From Pseudomonadota bacterium (lineage in GTDB: Bacteria; Pseudomonadota; Alphaproteobacteria; Acetobacterales; Acetobacteraceae): 11,886 nt of DNA. Below are positions 1 through 6,406 of the stretch, one piece after another. The stretch lies in NCBI GenBank assembly GCA_021780935.1, contig JAJXXT010000148.1:1-11886 (forward strand), in the 5' to 3' direction. Every line of letters starts with the position of its first letter. Position 1 is the stretch's first letter. A program made the translations under genes and the position numbers. The notes under the pieces were generated by a model that was not told where the DNA came from, made no database searches, and saw only the letters and a program-made list of their open reading frames with translations.

Positions 1-126
1 TTCTTCAACAAGCTCAAGAACAGCAGGCGTGTCGCAACTCGTTACGATCACACTGCCACCAGCTTCCTCGGCTTCGCTCAACTCGCAGCCATCAGGCTCT
101 GGATACGCTTTGTCCACGCCGCCTAG
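1..126 (+). CDS. IS5-type transposase, C-terminal 41 residues (partial)
   Basis: The first 126 bases read in frame 1 as 41 codons and a TAG stop. The peptide begins FFNKLKNSRRVATRYD and ends with SFLGF, then AIRLWIRFVHAA. From family knowledge, this is the characteristic C-terminus of IS5-group (IS427-like) DDE transposases: the NKLKxxRRxATRYDK/H segment follows the catalytic Glu region, and the tail SFLGFxxxAxIRLWIR closes the protein. The rest of the gene lies left of the window, so it cannot be seen whether the element is complete. No terminal inverted repeat is recognisable in the 70 bases after the stop. Confidence 0.85.
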   Translation, partial: FFNKLKNSRRVATRYDHTATSFLGFAQLAAIRLWIRFVHAA

Positions 127-199
127 TATTGCTCGGAAAAGGATTGGATGTACTCGCGACCCTTGGCTATCCGGTGAATGAAGCCCTGCGAAAGCGAGT

Positions 200-1084
200 T
201 CAGGCCGCACAAACAGCGCGAGGCTTGTAAGGTCCCCGCTTCTTTGGCGCCTCGGCTCGCGCGTCGATCAGTGCTACGATATCCGTCATCTCCCAAAGCT
301 GATCCGTGAGGCCGGCGGACATAGCTGGCGTCACGCGCAGCGTCTTATGGATGCGGACGAAGTTATACCAAGCAGTATAGAGCGCGACCATGTGGTAGTG
401 CGGCATGCCGCGCTTGGAAAAACCATTGGTCAGCCGCGTGAAGCGGCGCATATGCATCCGCATGGTGAGGTTCTGGCGCTCGACATGCGAGGTCGAGACG
501 TGCGCCGGATCGGGACGCCCTTCCACACGCATCTTGCGGGCGCCCGTGCAGATAGCGGGGCTGTAGCGGCCCGCTGGCGTAGGCGCCTCACCGTAGAGCT
601 TCACGAGCTGCGCGTAGTCCACGCCCGAGCCGAAGGCGCTCTCTACTGCGTCCAGATAGACCTTGTGACCGTCCGTGGTTAGCTGGACGCGGCTGGCGAG
701 GCGAGCCGCTACGTCCTCCATGAAGGCGTGCGCGTAGCCAGCGTCACGGCCGCCGATGAGGTAGGAAACGATCAACTTGGAATCCGCGTCGAGCGCCGTC
801 CACGTCCACACGTCGCCAGCTTCCTCCGGCGCGGCCTTGGCCTCGGCCACGTTGCGCTGCTTGCTGTAGCAAAAGCTCCAAATCTCATCGCACTGAATGC
901 GCTTTGCTTTCACGCCCCGCACGGCCGCGTCGTGGAAGGCCGCACAAGCTTCGCCGGCCTGCGCAAGCAGCTTAGCAACCGTGTTGATGCTCACGTCCGC
1001 CAGCCGTGAAGCCGCCCGCATGGAAGAGCCCTCGCAGAGCATCGCGAGGATTTGGGCCCGCTTGGCGACAGGAAGCTTGTTCAT
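200..1084 (-). CDS. IS1-family-type DDE transposase
   Basis: This encodes about 294 residues from the ATG at 1084 ([13 protein letters not shown]). The N-terminal helix-turn-helix region contains [20 protein letters not shown]. The DDE core shows QCDEIWSF (Asp ~66), [13 protein letters not shown] (Asp ~138) and [19 protein letters not shown] (Glu ~202), followed by the family C-terminus [17 protein letters not shown] and a basic PKKRGPYKP tail. Length and motif order match intact alphaproteobacterial proteins annotated as IS1-family transposases. Many of these are single-frame, unlike the frameshifted classical IS1. I chose 1084 because relatives usually begin MNKL. In-frame starts at 1114 (ATG) and 1120 (TTG) are possible, and none has a good ribosome-binding site. 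No terminal inverted repeats or target duplications were found around it. It is divergent from the P63C gene across a repeat-rich gap. Confidence 0.85.
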   Translation of the reverse strand: MNKLPVAKRAQILAMLCEGSSMRAASRLADVSINTVAKLLAQAGEACAAFHDAAVRGVKAKRIQCDEIWSFCYSKQRNVAEAKAAPEEAGDVWTWTALDADSKLIVSYLIGGRDAGYAHAFMEDVAARLASRVQLTTDGHKVYLDAVESAFGSGVDYAQLVKLYGEAPTPAGRYSPAICTGARKMRVEGRPDPAHVSTSHVERQNLTMRMHMRRFTRLTNGFSKRGMPHYHMVALYTAWYNFVRIHKTLRVTPAMSAGLTDQLWEMTDIVALIDARAEAPKKRGPYKPRAVCAA

Positions 1085-1094
1085 GAAACGAACA

Positions 1095-1109
1095 ATATGC
1101 TTAGCGGCA
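1095..1109 (+). repeat. 15-bp inverted repeat, left copy
   Basis: ATATGCTTAGCGGCA is present here on the plus strand, and its exact reverse complement lies at 2499-2513. The pair brackets the P63C gene and the small convergent gene. This copy lies 10 bases upstream of the preferred transposase start. It may be an element end, a recombination site or a shared regulator site. No flanking target duplication is visible. Confidence 0.6.
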
Positions 1110-1202
1110 TGCATTTGCAAGCACCAGTTTTTCTATGCTTGCATTTTTAGCGATCTATCGGCATTATGCAAGCATCAAAGAGGGATGCTTGTAAATGAAT
1201 GC
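1107..1202. promoter_or_regulatory. Symmetric four-copy operator-like array between divergent genes
   Basis: Four versions of one word occur: TGCAAGCA (1116-1123), ATGCTTGCAT (1135-1144), ATGCAAGCAT (1166-1175) and ATGCTTGTAA (1185-1194). Orientations alternate. Centre-to-centre distances are 20, 31 and 19 bp, so the array is symmetric about ~1155 and close to whole helical turns. The outer copies extend to 17 bp: the minus strand of 1107-1123 reads TGCTTGCAAATGCATGC and the plus strand of 1186-1202 reads TGCTTGTAAATGAATGC, differing at 2 positions. A possible plus-strand promoter for the P63C gene uses TTGCAT (1139-1144) and CATTAT (1162-1167) with a 17-bp spacer, so the inner copies would overlap promoter elements. 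That it is an operator is inferred from this geometry; the regulator is unknown. Confidence 0.6.
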
Positions 1203-2280
1203 GGACATGGAAGGGCCGGAAGGACCCCAAGGGAGGGCTAAGGGCGGTTATGCGCGAAAGGCGAAGCTTGCGCCTGAGCGCCGCGCGGAAATCGCCAAGG
1301 CTGCTGCGACCAAACGGTGGGAGGTGGCTCGGCCAGCCGATGGCATTCCGCGTGTCCTAGAGAGCTTCAAGAGCAAGCTGAACATCGCTGGTACCGCCAT
1401 CCCCTGCGCCGTGGTGATGGGCCCCCATGGTGTTCAACGGGTGTTGACAGAGAATGGGATCACCAACGCCATCCTGGGCAATCGCAGCGGCGCATCAAAA
1501 CGGAAGAAAAAGGCTGCATGGGAAGAAGGGGCCCTCTTGCCCCTTTTTGTGGCTCCTAGACAGCTAGAACCTTTTGTTACCAACGAGTTGCGCGATGGGC
1601 CCATTAAGCCAATCGACTACCTGGACGGCGACCGGATGGTGCGAGGATACGACGCCAGCATTCTGCCCGCTGTCTGCAACGTATGGCTCCGCGCACGAGA
1701 TGCAGGCGCGCTCCAAGAACAGCAGCAGGATAAGGCCAAAAAGGCCGAAATTCTTGTGCGGGCGCTCGCAGAGACAGCTATCGTTGCCTTGGTCGATGAG
1801 GCAACCGGCTATGAAGCTGTTCGGCCGCAGAACGCCCTTCAATCGTATTTTGACTTGGTGCTGCGGCGCGAGCTTGCAGTTTGGGCAAAGCGATTTCCCG
1901 ATGAGTTTTACGTCAACATCTATAAACTCAAGGGTTGGACTTGGCCCGGCATGAGCAAGAACCGTTACAGCGTCGTGGCGAACTACACGACCAATCTCAT
2001 TTACGACCGGCTCGGGCCTGGCCTGACCGAGGAATTGATCCGCAAATCTCCCATGACTGAAAAGCGGTATAGGCCGAACAAGCTGCACCAGTGGCTATCC
2101 GAGGACATCGGCGATCCGATGCTCGCAACGCATATGCACTCAATCCTGATGTTCCAGCGGTTGGCTATCGCGAACGGCTACGGGTGGAAGCGTTTCCTGC
2201 ATATGGTCGATCAAGTGCTTCCGAGGCGGGGGCAGACGTTGGAACTTCCCCTTAATTTTCCCGACTCCAACGAAACATAG
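1195..2280 (+). CDS. P63C domain-containing protein
   Basis: This encodes 361 residues. Residues 17-42 hold a basic segment, GGYARKAKLAPERR followed by AEIAKAAATKRW. Residues ~210-312 match the P63C domain found in phage and mobile-element proteins: RPQNALQSYFDLVLRREL, AVWAKRFPDEFYVNIYKLKGW, then YTTNLIYDRLGPGLTEEL and HQWLSEDIGDPMLATHMHSI. The domain's biochemical function is not established; it has been noted in phage and plasmid genes. There is no signal peptide or membrane segment, so it is probably cytoplasmic. The start at 1195 has a weak AGAGGG 10 bases upstream and falls at the edge of the repeat array. Base composition is less GC-rich than in the housekeeping block, consistent with acquired DNA. 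The last 29 bases overlap the 3' end of the convergent small gene. Confidence 0.85.
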   Translation: MNADMEGPEGPQGRAKGGYARKAKLAPERRAEIAKAAATKRWEVARPADGIPRVLESFKSKLNIAGTAIPCAVVMGPHGVQRVLTENGITNAILGNRSGASKRKKKAAWEEGALLPLFVAPRQLEPFVTNELRDGPIKPIDYLDGDRMVRGYDASILPAVCNVWLRARDAGALQEQQQDKAKKAEILVRALAETAIVALVDEATGYEAVRPQNALQSYFDLVLRRELAVWAKRFPDEFYVNIYKLKGWTWPGMSKNRYSVVANYTTNLIYDRLGPGLTEELIRKSPMTEKRYRPNKLHQWLSEDIGDPMLATHMHSILMFQRLAIANGYGWKRFLHMVDQVLPRRGQTLELPLNFPDSNET

Positions 2281-2482
2281 CCGCCTTCTTCGCAATTTCC
2301 GCCCGCTGCTCGGCGGTGAGCTTCCGAGCGCGCGCCTTACCTCCCAGCTTCCCAAGCTGGGCCGCTGCACTGGCCGTAGCCTCGCGCTTGTCTTCTTCCT
2401 CGCCGGTCGCGATCCGCATCACCTTCACGGCGTTGCCGATCACGTCGGCGGGGCGCTTCTCGCCTCGGGGGCCTTTGGGCAT
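2252..2482 (-). CDS. Small basic GG-AR/RW-motif protein (hypothetical)
   Basis: This encodes 76 residues starting MPKGPRGEKRPADVIGNAVK. An acidic middle (ATGEEEDKRE) is followed by AAAQLGKLGGKARARKLTAE and QRAEIAKKAAMFRW (GG...RW at residues 47-72). Similar short proteins with the opening MPKGPxGxKRPADVIG and the AEIAKKAAxxRW ending are widespread in alphaproteobacteria as uncharacterised proteins. The start has a good ribosome-binding site, AGGAG placed 8 bases before ATG. The C-terminal half aligns with residues 17-42 of the neighbouring P63C protein at 17 of 26 positions. The charge pattern would suit nucleic-acid binding, but that is inference. Its stop lies inside the P63C gene, giving a 29-bp tail-to-tail overlap. 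Confidence 0.8.
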   Translation of the reverse strand: MPKGPRGEKRPADVIGNAVKVMRIATGEEEDKREATASAAAQLGKLGGKARARKLTAEQRAEIAKKAAMFRWSREN

Positions 2483-2498
2483 CGTCTGGTCTCCTACT

Positions 2499-2513
2499 TG
2501 CCGCTAAGCATAT
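2499..2513 (-). repeat. 15-bp inverted repeat, right copy
   Basis: The plus strand reads TGCCGCTAAGCATAT, the exact reverse complement of 1095-1109. It begins 16 bases upstream of the small gene's start codon, just before its ribosome-binding site, so it would lie in that gene's leader or promoter. A partial echo, CCGCTAAG, recurs near 2538. Confidence 0.6.
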
Positions 2514-2610
2514 AGGAAGGCGGCGCCCAGAGCGACCGCTAAGGCGCTAGATTTCAAACTGAGACACTACCTGGTATCCGCGGCTACGCCACCGCGCGCT
2601 AAACGCCTAC

Positions 2611-2616
2611 ATTATA
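2611..2616 (-). promoter_or_regulatory. Possible -10 box for the small gene
   Basis: The minus strand reads an exact TATAAT here, in an AT-richer pocket of an otherwise GC-rich stretch, pointing toward the small gene about 130 bases downstream. No convincing -35 hexamer is found at 16-18 bases, so this is weak. The rest of 2514-2689 shows nothing else recognisable apart from the hairpin at 2639-2655. Confidence 0.3.
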
Positions 2617-2638
2617 GAGATTTCTCAGCGACATAAGA

Positions 2639-2655
2639 GGGCCATAGCGTGGCCC
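2639..2655 (-). terminator. Hairpin downstream of tRNA-Phe, possible terminator
   Basis: GGGCCA (2639-2644) pairs perfectly with TGGCCC (2650-2655) around a 5-base loop, 35 bases beyond the 3' end of the minus-strand tRNA. On the minus strand it is followed by TCTTAT, only a modest T-tract. It would close the infA-to-tRNA transcript if functional. Confidence 0.35.
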
Positions 2656-2689
2656 CGGCGGTGAAAAGAAACAATGGAGAAGAGGGGGA

Positions 2690-2765
2690 TGGTGCCCAGG
2701 GGCGGAATCGAACCACCGACACTGCGATTTTCAGTCGCATGCTCTACCAACTGAGCTACCTGGGC
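2690..2765 (-). tRNA. tRNA-Phe (anticodon GAA)
   Basis: The minus strand folds as a complete 76-base tRNA. The acceptor stem is GCCCAGG/CCTGGGC, the D arm GCTC-AGTTGGTA-GAGC, and the anticodon stem TGCGA/TCGCA with loop CTGAAAA (anticodon GAA). The variable loop is GTGTC, and the T arm GGTGG-TTCGATT-CCGCC. Discriminator A and an encoded CCA follow at 2693-2690. It lies 126 bases downstream of yacG on the same strand with no obvious promoter in between, so it may be processed from the upstream transcript. Its 3' end faces the accessory block. Confidence 0.97.
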
Positions 2766-2891
2766 CCACGCGGTCGGCGATGCCTGGCTGGCATGGCCGG
2801 GGGCTGCGCCTGCGGGCCGGCCTCGGGGGCGGGTGCGGGGCGGTCCGCCTGGTTCGCGGACGCGCGGGGATAGCCCAGACGCCCTTGCCGA

Positions 2892-3080
2892 TCAACCCGG
2901 TGCGGCGTCATCCGGCGGTATTTCCTCGGCCTCGCCGGCAACGCGGTAGGCCTCGCCCAGCCACCGGCCGAGATCGGCATCGGCGCAGCGCCGCGAGCAG
3001 AATGGCGCGGTGCGCGCGGCCCGCATCGCCGCATCCAGCGCCCGCCGGCAGATCGGGCAGCGCGCCGCACGTTCAGCCAT
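2892..3080 (-). CDS. yacG: DNA gyrase inhibitor YacG (zinc-binding)
   Basis: This encodes 62 residues. CPIC (Cys8, Cys11) and FCSRRC (Cys28, Cys32) form the four-cysteine zinc site of the YacG family, followed by the conserved DLGRWLGEAYRV. YacG is a small zinc-finger protein that binds GyrB and inhibits gyrase in E. coli. The acidic tail EEIPPDDAAPG is also typical. The ATG overlaps the end of the RNase gene by 8 bp (ATGGCTGA), so translation is probably coupled. The position after maf and the RNase gene is usual in alphaproteobacteria. Confidence 0.92.
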   Translation of the reverse strand: MAERAARCPICRRALDAAMRAARTAPFCSRRCADADLGRWLGEAYRVAGEAEEIPPDDAAPG

Positions 3081-4215
3081 GCTCGATCCGCCAGCCGCCG
3101 AGTGCGGGTTCGGCGCGCAACGCCAGGTCCCGCCCCGTCATCGCCCGGTATTGCGCCAGCGCCACCGGGTCCATCTCCAGCGCCGCCAGGATCGCCGGCG
3201 CGCCACGCAGCACGAGCGGGCGTTCCGGCGCCGCCGCCGCCTCCCAGGCCGCCGCGCGCAGCGCAACCAGCCCCGCCGCATGCGGCCCGGCCAATTGCTC
3301 GGCGAGCGGCGGGCGGATGCGCGGGCGGTGAATTTCGGCGAACCCGAGATGCGAAAAGCCGAGCAGCCGCGCGCCAGCTCCGTCGCTCGCCCCCCCCTCG
3401 CCAGTTGCCCCATGGCCAGCCGCTTCCGCCGCCAGCGCCTCCGCCAACGCCGCGCCGAGACGCTCGCGCCGCTTGCCCGGCAGGCCGGCGAAATCCACCA
3501 GGATCGCAACGCCGAGATTGCGCAGCCGGATCGCGCGCACCAGCGCTGGCATCGCGGCCAGGTTCAGCGCCAGATGCGCCGCCGCCTTGCCACCGACATG
3601 GTTGCCCGACGCGAAGCCGCCGAGATCGACATCAATCGCGGTCAGCGCCGGTGTGATCGCGATATGCGCCCTGCCACCGCCCGGCAGAGCCATGGTCGGC
3701 TCGGCCAGCGATGCCACCTCAGCCTCCAGCGCGTCGCCGAAGGCGCGTCGCACCCAGGTGCCGCCGGAGCCCGCGATCAGCGTCCGGTCGTCCGCGACCA
3801 GGGCCGCGCCAGGGTAGCGGGCGCGCATCGCCGCAAGCGGGCTGGGGCCGCGAGCGACCAGGCCCGGCTTGCCCGCCGGAACCTCCGCCGCCACCAGCCG
3901 CGGCCCCTTACCACCGTGCGCGGCGCGCACCACCCGCACGCCGAGCACCGTGCCCTCCGGCGCGCGCCCCTGACTGTCCGGCAGGAAACCGGTCGCCCCC
4001 TCGATCTCGACGAAGCTGCCGGCCAGCGCCGCCACCCGCGCGCCCATACGGCCGCGATGCACGTCGCCGATGCCGTCCGGCCGGCCGGGGCGCCAGAGGG
4101 CGTAATCGACCAGCACGCCGCCACGCAGTGCGGCGATGCGGACTTCGCCCGGCGAAACGCTTGCCCGGATCTCGATCGCCCCGATCTCGATCCCGACATC
4201 CCCCGCCCCGCTCAC
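3073..4215 (-). CDS. rng: Short RNase E/G family protein
   Basis: This encodes about 380 residues if translation starts at the GTG at 4215, which forms a GTGA overlap with the maf stop. The open frame continues upstream, but that part only shadows maf. An embedded S1-like segment lies at ~35-90 ([20 protein letters not shown], then GATGFLPDS). The RNase H-like core has AIDVD (Asp ~195) and [15 protein letters not shown] (Asp ~241), corresponding to the two metal-binding aspartates of RNase E (303 and 346). The residue equivalent to Asn305 is Asp here. After the core, the CPxCxGxG zinc-link that joins RNase E/G dimers is absent; the C-terminus carries no cysteine pair. The protein is shorter than E. 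coli RNase G (~490). It may be a divergent housekeeping ribonuclease; activity cannot be judged from sequence. Confidence 0.85.
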   Translation of the reverse strand: MSGAGDVGIEIGAIEIRASVSPGEVRIAALRGGVLVDYALWRPGRPDGIGDVHRGRMGARVAALAGSFVEIEGATGFLPDSQGRAPEGTVLGVRVVRAAHGGKGPRLVAAEVPAGKPGLVARGPSPLAAMRARYPGAALVADDRTLIAGSGGTWVRRAFGDALEAEVASLAEPTMALPGGGRAHIAITPALTAIDVDLGGFASGNHVGGKAAAHLALNLAAMPALVRAIRLRNLGVAILVDFAGLPGKRRERLGAALAEALAAEAAGHGATGEGGASDGAGARLLGFSHLGFAEIHRPRIRPPLAEQLAGPHAAGLVALRAAAWEAAAAPERPLVLRGAPAILAALEMDPVALAQYRAMTGRDLALRAEPALGGWRIEHG

Positions 4216-4787
4216 CGCCAGCCGAGTCCGCGCAGCAGGTTTGCCGTCTCCCATAGCGGCAGGCCGACCACGCCGGAATAACTGCCTTGCAGATGACGGA
4301 CAAAAGCCGCCGCCCGGCCCTGGATCGCGTAGCCGCCGGCGCGCCCAAGCCACTCGCCGGTGGCCAGGTAGGCCTCGATCTCCACGGTTTGCAGCCGAGC
4401 GAAGGTCACGACGCTGTCGCAGCAACGCGTGGCGAGGCGCCCGTCCGGCGCCCGCACCACCACCGCCGTGTGCACGCGGTGCCGCCGCCCGGAGAGCAGG
4501 CTGAGAAAGCGCCGCGCCTCGGCCGCGTCGGCGGGCTTGCCCAGGATGCGCCGTCCCACCGCCACCACGGTGTCAGCCGCAAGCACGAAGGCACCGGCTT
4601 CCAACGCACCGGGCTCCGGCGCCCCGCACAACGCCTTGGCCCGCGCGAGCCGCAACGCGAGGGCGCGCGGGATCTCGTCATGCCGTGGCGTTTCGTCCAC
4701 CGCCGGGTCGCGGATGATATCGGGGATCACGCCGATCTGCGCGAGTAACTCGCGCCGGCGTGGGCTCGCGGAGGCAAGGATCAGCAT
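4212..4787 (-). CDS. maf: Maf/YhdE family nucleoside triphosphate pyrophosphatase
   Basis: This encodes 191 residues, standard length for Maf proteins. It begins [15 protein letters not shown], the nucleotide-binding opening of the family, followed by VDETP, the active-site [12 protein letters not shown] (Asp72), [19 protein letters not shown], and [13 protein letters not shown] and [14 protein letters not shown] near the C-terminus. These cytosolic enzymes hydrolyse non-canonical or modified nucleoside triphosphates to monophosphates and pyrophosphate; substrate choice is not readable here. It lies 53 bases downstream of infA. No Shine-Dalgarno sequence is visible, and a 16-bp GC palindrome sits 1 base upstream of the start codon. 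The stop overlaps the downstream RNase start as GTGA. Confidence 0.93.
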   Translation of the reverse strand: MLILASASPRRRELLAQIGVIPDIIRDPAVDETPRHDEIPRALALRLARAKALCGAPEPGALEAGAFVLAADTVVAVGRRILGKPADAAEARRFLSLLSGRRHRVHTAVVVRAPDGRLATRCCDSVVTFARLQTVEIEAYLATGEWLGRAGGYAIQGRAAAFVRHLQGSYSGVVGLPLWETANLLRGLGWR

Positions 4788-4788
4788 G

Positions 4789-4804
4789 GCGCGGGCGCCC
4801 GCGC
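4789..4804 (-). repeat. Perfect 16-bp palindrome at the maf translation start
   Basis: GCGCGGGCGCCCGCGC is a perfect palindrome ending 1 base before the maf ATG. As RNA it could form a 6-bp stem with a GCGC loop exactly where a ribosome-binding site would be. It may reduce maf translation or simply reflect GC-rich chance; function is inferred. Confidence 0.5.
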
Positions 4805-4840
4805 GGTCTGGACCGGCCGGACTGTCCTGATCCGCCAGCG

Positions 4841-5059
4841 TTACTTGAACCGGAACGTGATCCGGCCCTTGGTGAGGTCGTAGGGCGTCATCTCGACGTT
4901 GACGCGGTCGCCGGCCAGCACGCGGATACGGTTCTTGCGCATCTTGCCGCTGGTATGGGCGAGAATGACGTGTTCATTATCGAGCTTCACGCGGAACATC
5001 GCGTTGGGCAGCAGCTCCGTCACGGTGCCGCTGAACTCGATCATGTCTTCCTTCGACAT
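4841..5059 (-). CDS. infA: Translation initiation factor IF-1
   Basis: This encodes 72 residues: [71 protein letters not shown]. This is a textbook full-length IF-1 with a single OB-fold, which binds the 30S A site with IF-2 and IF-3 during initiation. The start ATG has AAGGGG about 5 bases upstream. It lies 51 bases after hisD, with a strong hairpin between them, and 53 bases before maf. This placement inside a his/maf/yacG cluster is typical of alphaproteobacteria. Confidence 0.98.
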   Translation of the reverse strand: MSKEDMIEFSGTVTELLPNAMFRVKLDNEHVILAHTSGKMRKNRIRVLAGDRVNVEMTPYDLTKGRITFRFK

Positions 5060-5090
5060 CGGACCCCTTGATTCAGTGCGCGGACCTATG

Positions 5091-5110
5091 CGCCCCGCCG
5101 GCGCGGGGCG
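5091..5110 (-). terminator. Strong GC hairpin between hisD and infA
   Basis: CGCCCCGC (5091-5098) pairs perfectly with GCGGGGCG (5103-5110) around a 4-base loop, directly abutting the hisD stop codon. No T-tract follows (the minus strand continues CATAGG), so it is not a classic intrinsic terminator. It may be a partial terminator, an RNA-processing signal or a 3'-end stabiliser separating his from infA expression. Confidence 0.4.
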
Positions 5111-6406
5111 TCAAGCCGGCCGCGCCGCGCGTTCGAGGCGCAGCGACACGCTGCGCGCGTGCGCGCCCAAACCCTCCGCCTCCGCCAGCGCCACCGCGGC
5201 CGGCCCGACCGCGGCGAGCCCCGCGGGGCCGGCAGCGATCCAGCTGGTGCGCTTGAGGAAGTCGAACACCGAGAGGCCGGAAGAAAACCGCGCCGTGCGC
5301 CCGGTCGGCAGCACGTGGTTCGGCCCGCCGACATAGTCGCCGATCGCCTCCGGGCACCAGGCGCCGAGGAAGGCCGCACCGGCGTGGCGGATGCGGGCGA
5401 ACAGGGCCTCGGGTTCGGCGGTCATGATCTCAAGGTGCTCGGGGGCGAGCCGATCGACCAGCGCCGGCGCCTCGTCCCAGGAGCGCACCACGATGATCGC
5501 ACCATGCGCGCGCCAGGACGCGCCTGCGATGGCGGCGCGCGGCAGGGTGGCGAGAGCCGTCTCCACCGCCGCCGCGACCCGGTGGGCGAGGCCCGCGTCG
5601 TCGGTGATCAGGATCGCCTGCGCCGCCTCGTCGTGCTCGGCCTGGGCCAGCAGGTCCATCGCCACGTGGGCGGCGTCGCTCGCGCCGTCGGCCAGGATCA
5701 CGACCTCGGAGGGGCCGGCGACGGAATCGATGCCGACGCGGCCGAAGACCTGGCGCTTCGCCTCCGCGACATAGGCGTTGCCGGGGCCCACGATGCGATC
5801 GACCGGCGTGATCGTTGCTGTTCCGTAAGCAAAGGCGGCAACCGCCTGGGCGCCGCCGACGCGATAGATTTCATCGACGCCGGCGCGGCGCGCCGCCGCC
5901 AGCACCAGCGGGTTCAGCACGCCGCCGGGTGCGGGCACGCAGATCGCGATGCGCCCGACGCCCGCCACGCGCGCGGGGATCGCGTTCATCAGCACCGAGG
6001 AGGGATAGGCCGCCTTGCCGCCCGGCACATAGAGCCCGACCGCGTCGAGCGCGCCCCAGCGCAGGCCGAGCGTGAGGCCCTCGGCGTCGGTCATGCGCAG
6101 ATCACGCGGCATCTGCGCGCGGTGGAACGCCTCGATGCGGGTGGCGGCGGTTTCGAGCGCCGCCAGCAGCGCCGGGGCGATGGCGGCACAGGCGGCATCG
6201 ACCTCCGCCGTGGTGACGCGCAGCGGCAGGACGTGGCCGTCGAACTCGCGCGTCAGCTCGACGAGTGCGGGGTCGCCCTCGGCGCGCACCCGCGCGATGA
6301 TGGCGGCGACCGGGCCCGCGACGTTTTCCGTGGTCTCGCGCGACTGCCCGAGCAGGTCCGTGAAGCGGGCGGCGAAATCCGCGTGAGCGGTCGACAACAG
6401 GCGCAT
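5111..6406 (-). CDS. hisD: Histidinol dehydrogenase
   Basis: This encodes 431 residues, the usual HisD length. It catalyses the last two steps of histidine synthesis, the NAD-dependent oxidation of L-histidinol to L-histidine, using a zinc ion. Visible signatures are GLYVPGGKAAYPSSVLM (~125-140), RVGGAQAVAAFAYGT, VDRIVGPGNAYVAEAKRQVF (~202-221), GPSEVVILAD and LLAQAEHDE (zinc-site Gln255, His258). LAPEHLEIM supplies the catalytic Glu323-His324 pair. I chose the start at MRLLSTAHADF (ATG at 6406), because the frame reads on upstream only as a shadow of hisG. The start shares one base with the hisG stop (TGATG), which implies coupled translation. Confidence 0.97.
   Translation of the reverse strand: MRLLSTAHADFAARFTDLLGQSRETTENVAGPVAAIIARVRAEGDPALVELTREFDGHVLPLRVTTAEVDAACAAIAPALLAALETAATRIEAFHRAQMPRDLRMTDAEGLTLGLRWGALDAVGLYVPGGKAAYPSSVLMNAIPARVAGVGRIAICVPAPGGVLNPLVLAAARRAGVDEIYRVGGAQAVAAFAYGTATITPVDRIVGPGNAYVAEAKRQVFGRVGIDSVAGPSEVVILADGASDAAHVAMDLLAQAEHDEAAQAILITDDAGLAHRVAAAVETALATLPRAAIAGASWRAHGAIIVVRSWDEAPALVDRLAPEHLEIMTAEPEALFARIRHAGAAFLGAWCPEAIGDYVGGPNHVLPTGRTARFSSGLSVFDFLKRTSWIAAGPAGLAAVGPAAVALAEAEGLGAHARSVSLRLERAARPA

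Noticed and set aside
127..199. Right end of the IS5-type element
   Set aside because: A terminal repeat cannot be recognised without the left end of the element, which is outside the window.
1107..1202. The ATGCTTGCAT words as terminal repeats of the IS1-type element
   Set aside because: No matching copy with the right orientation is found beyond the 3' end of the transposase near 127-199; the copies cluster only in the divergent gap.
2690..2765. A duplicated tRNA 3' segment (attachment site) within the accessory block
   Set aside because: No second copy of the T-arm/acceptor sequence was found in 1-2689.
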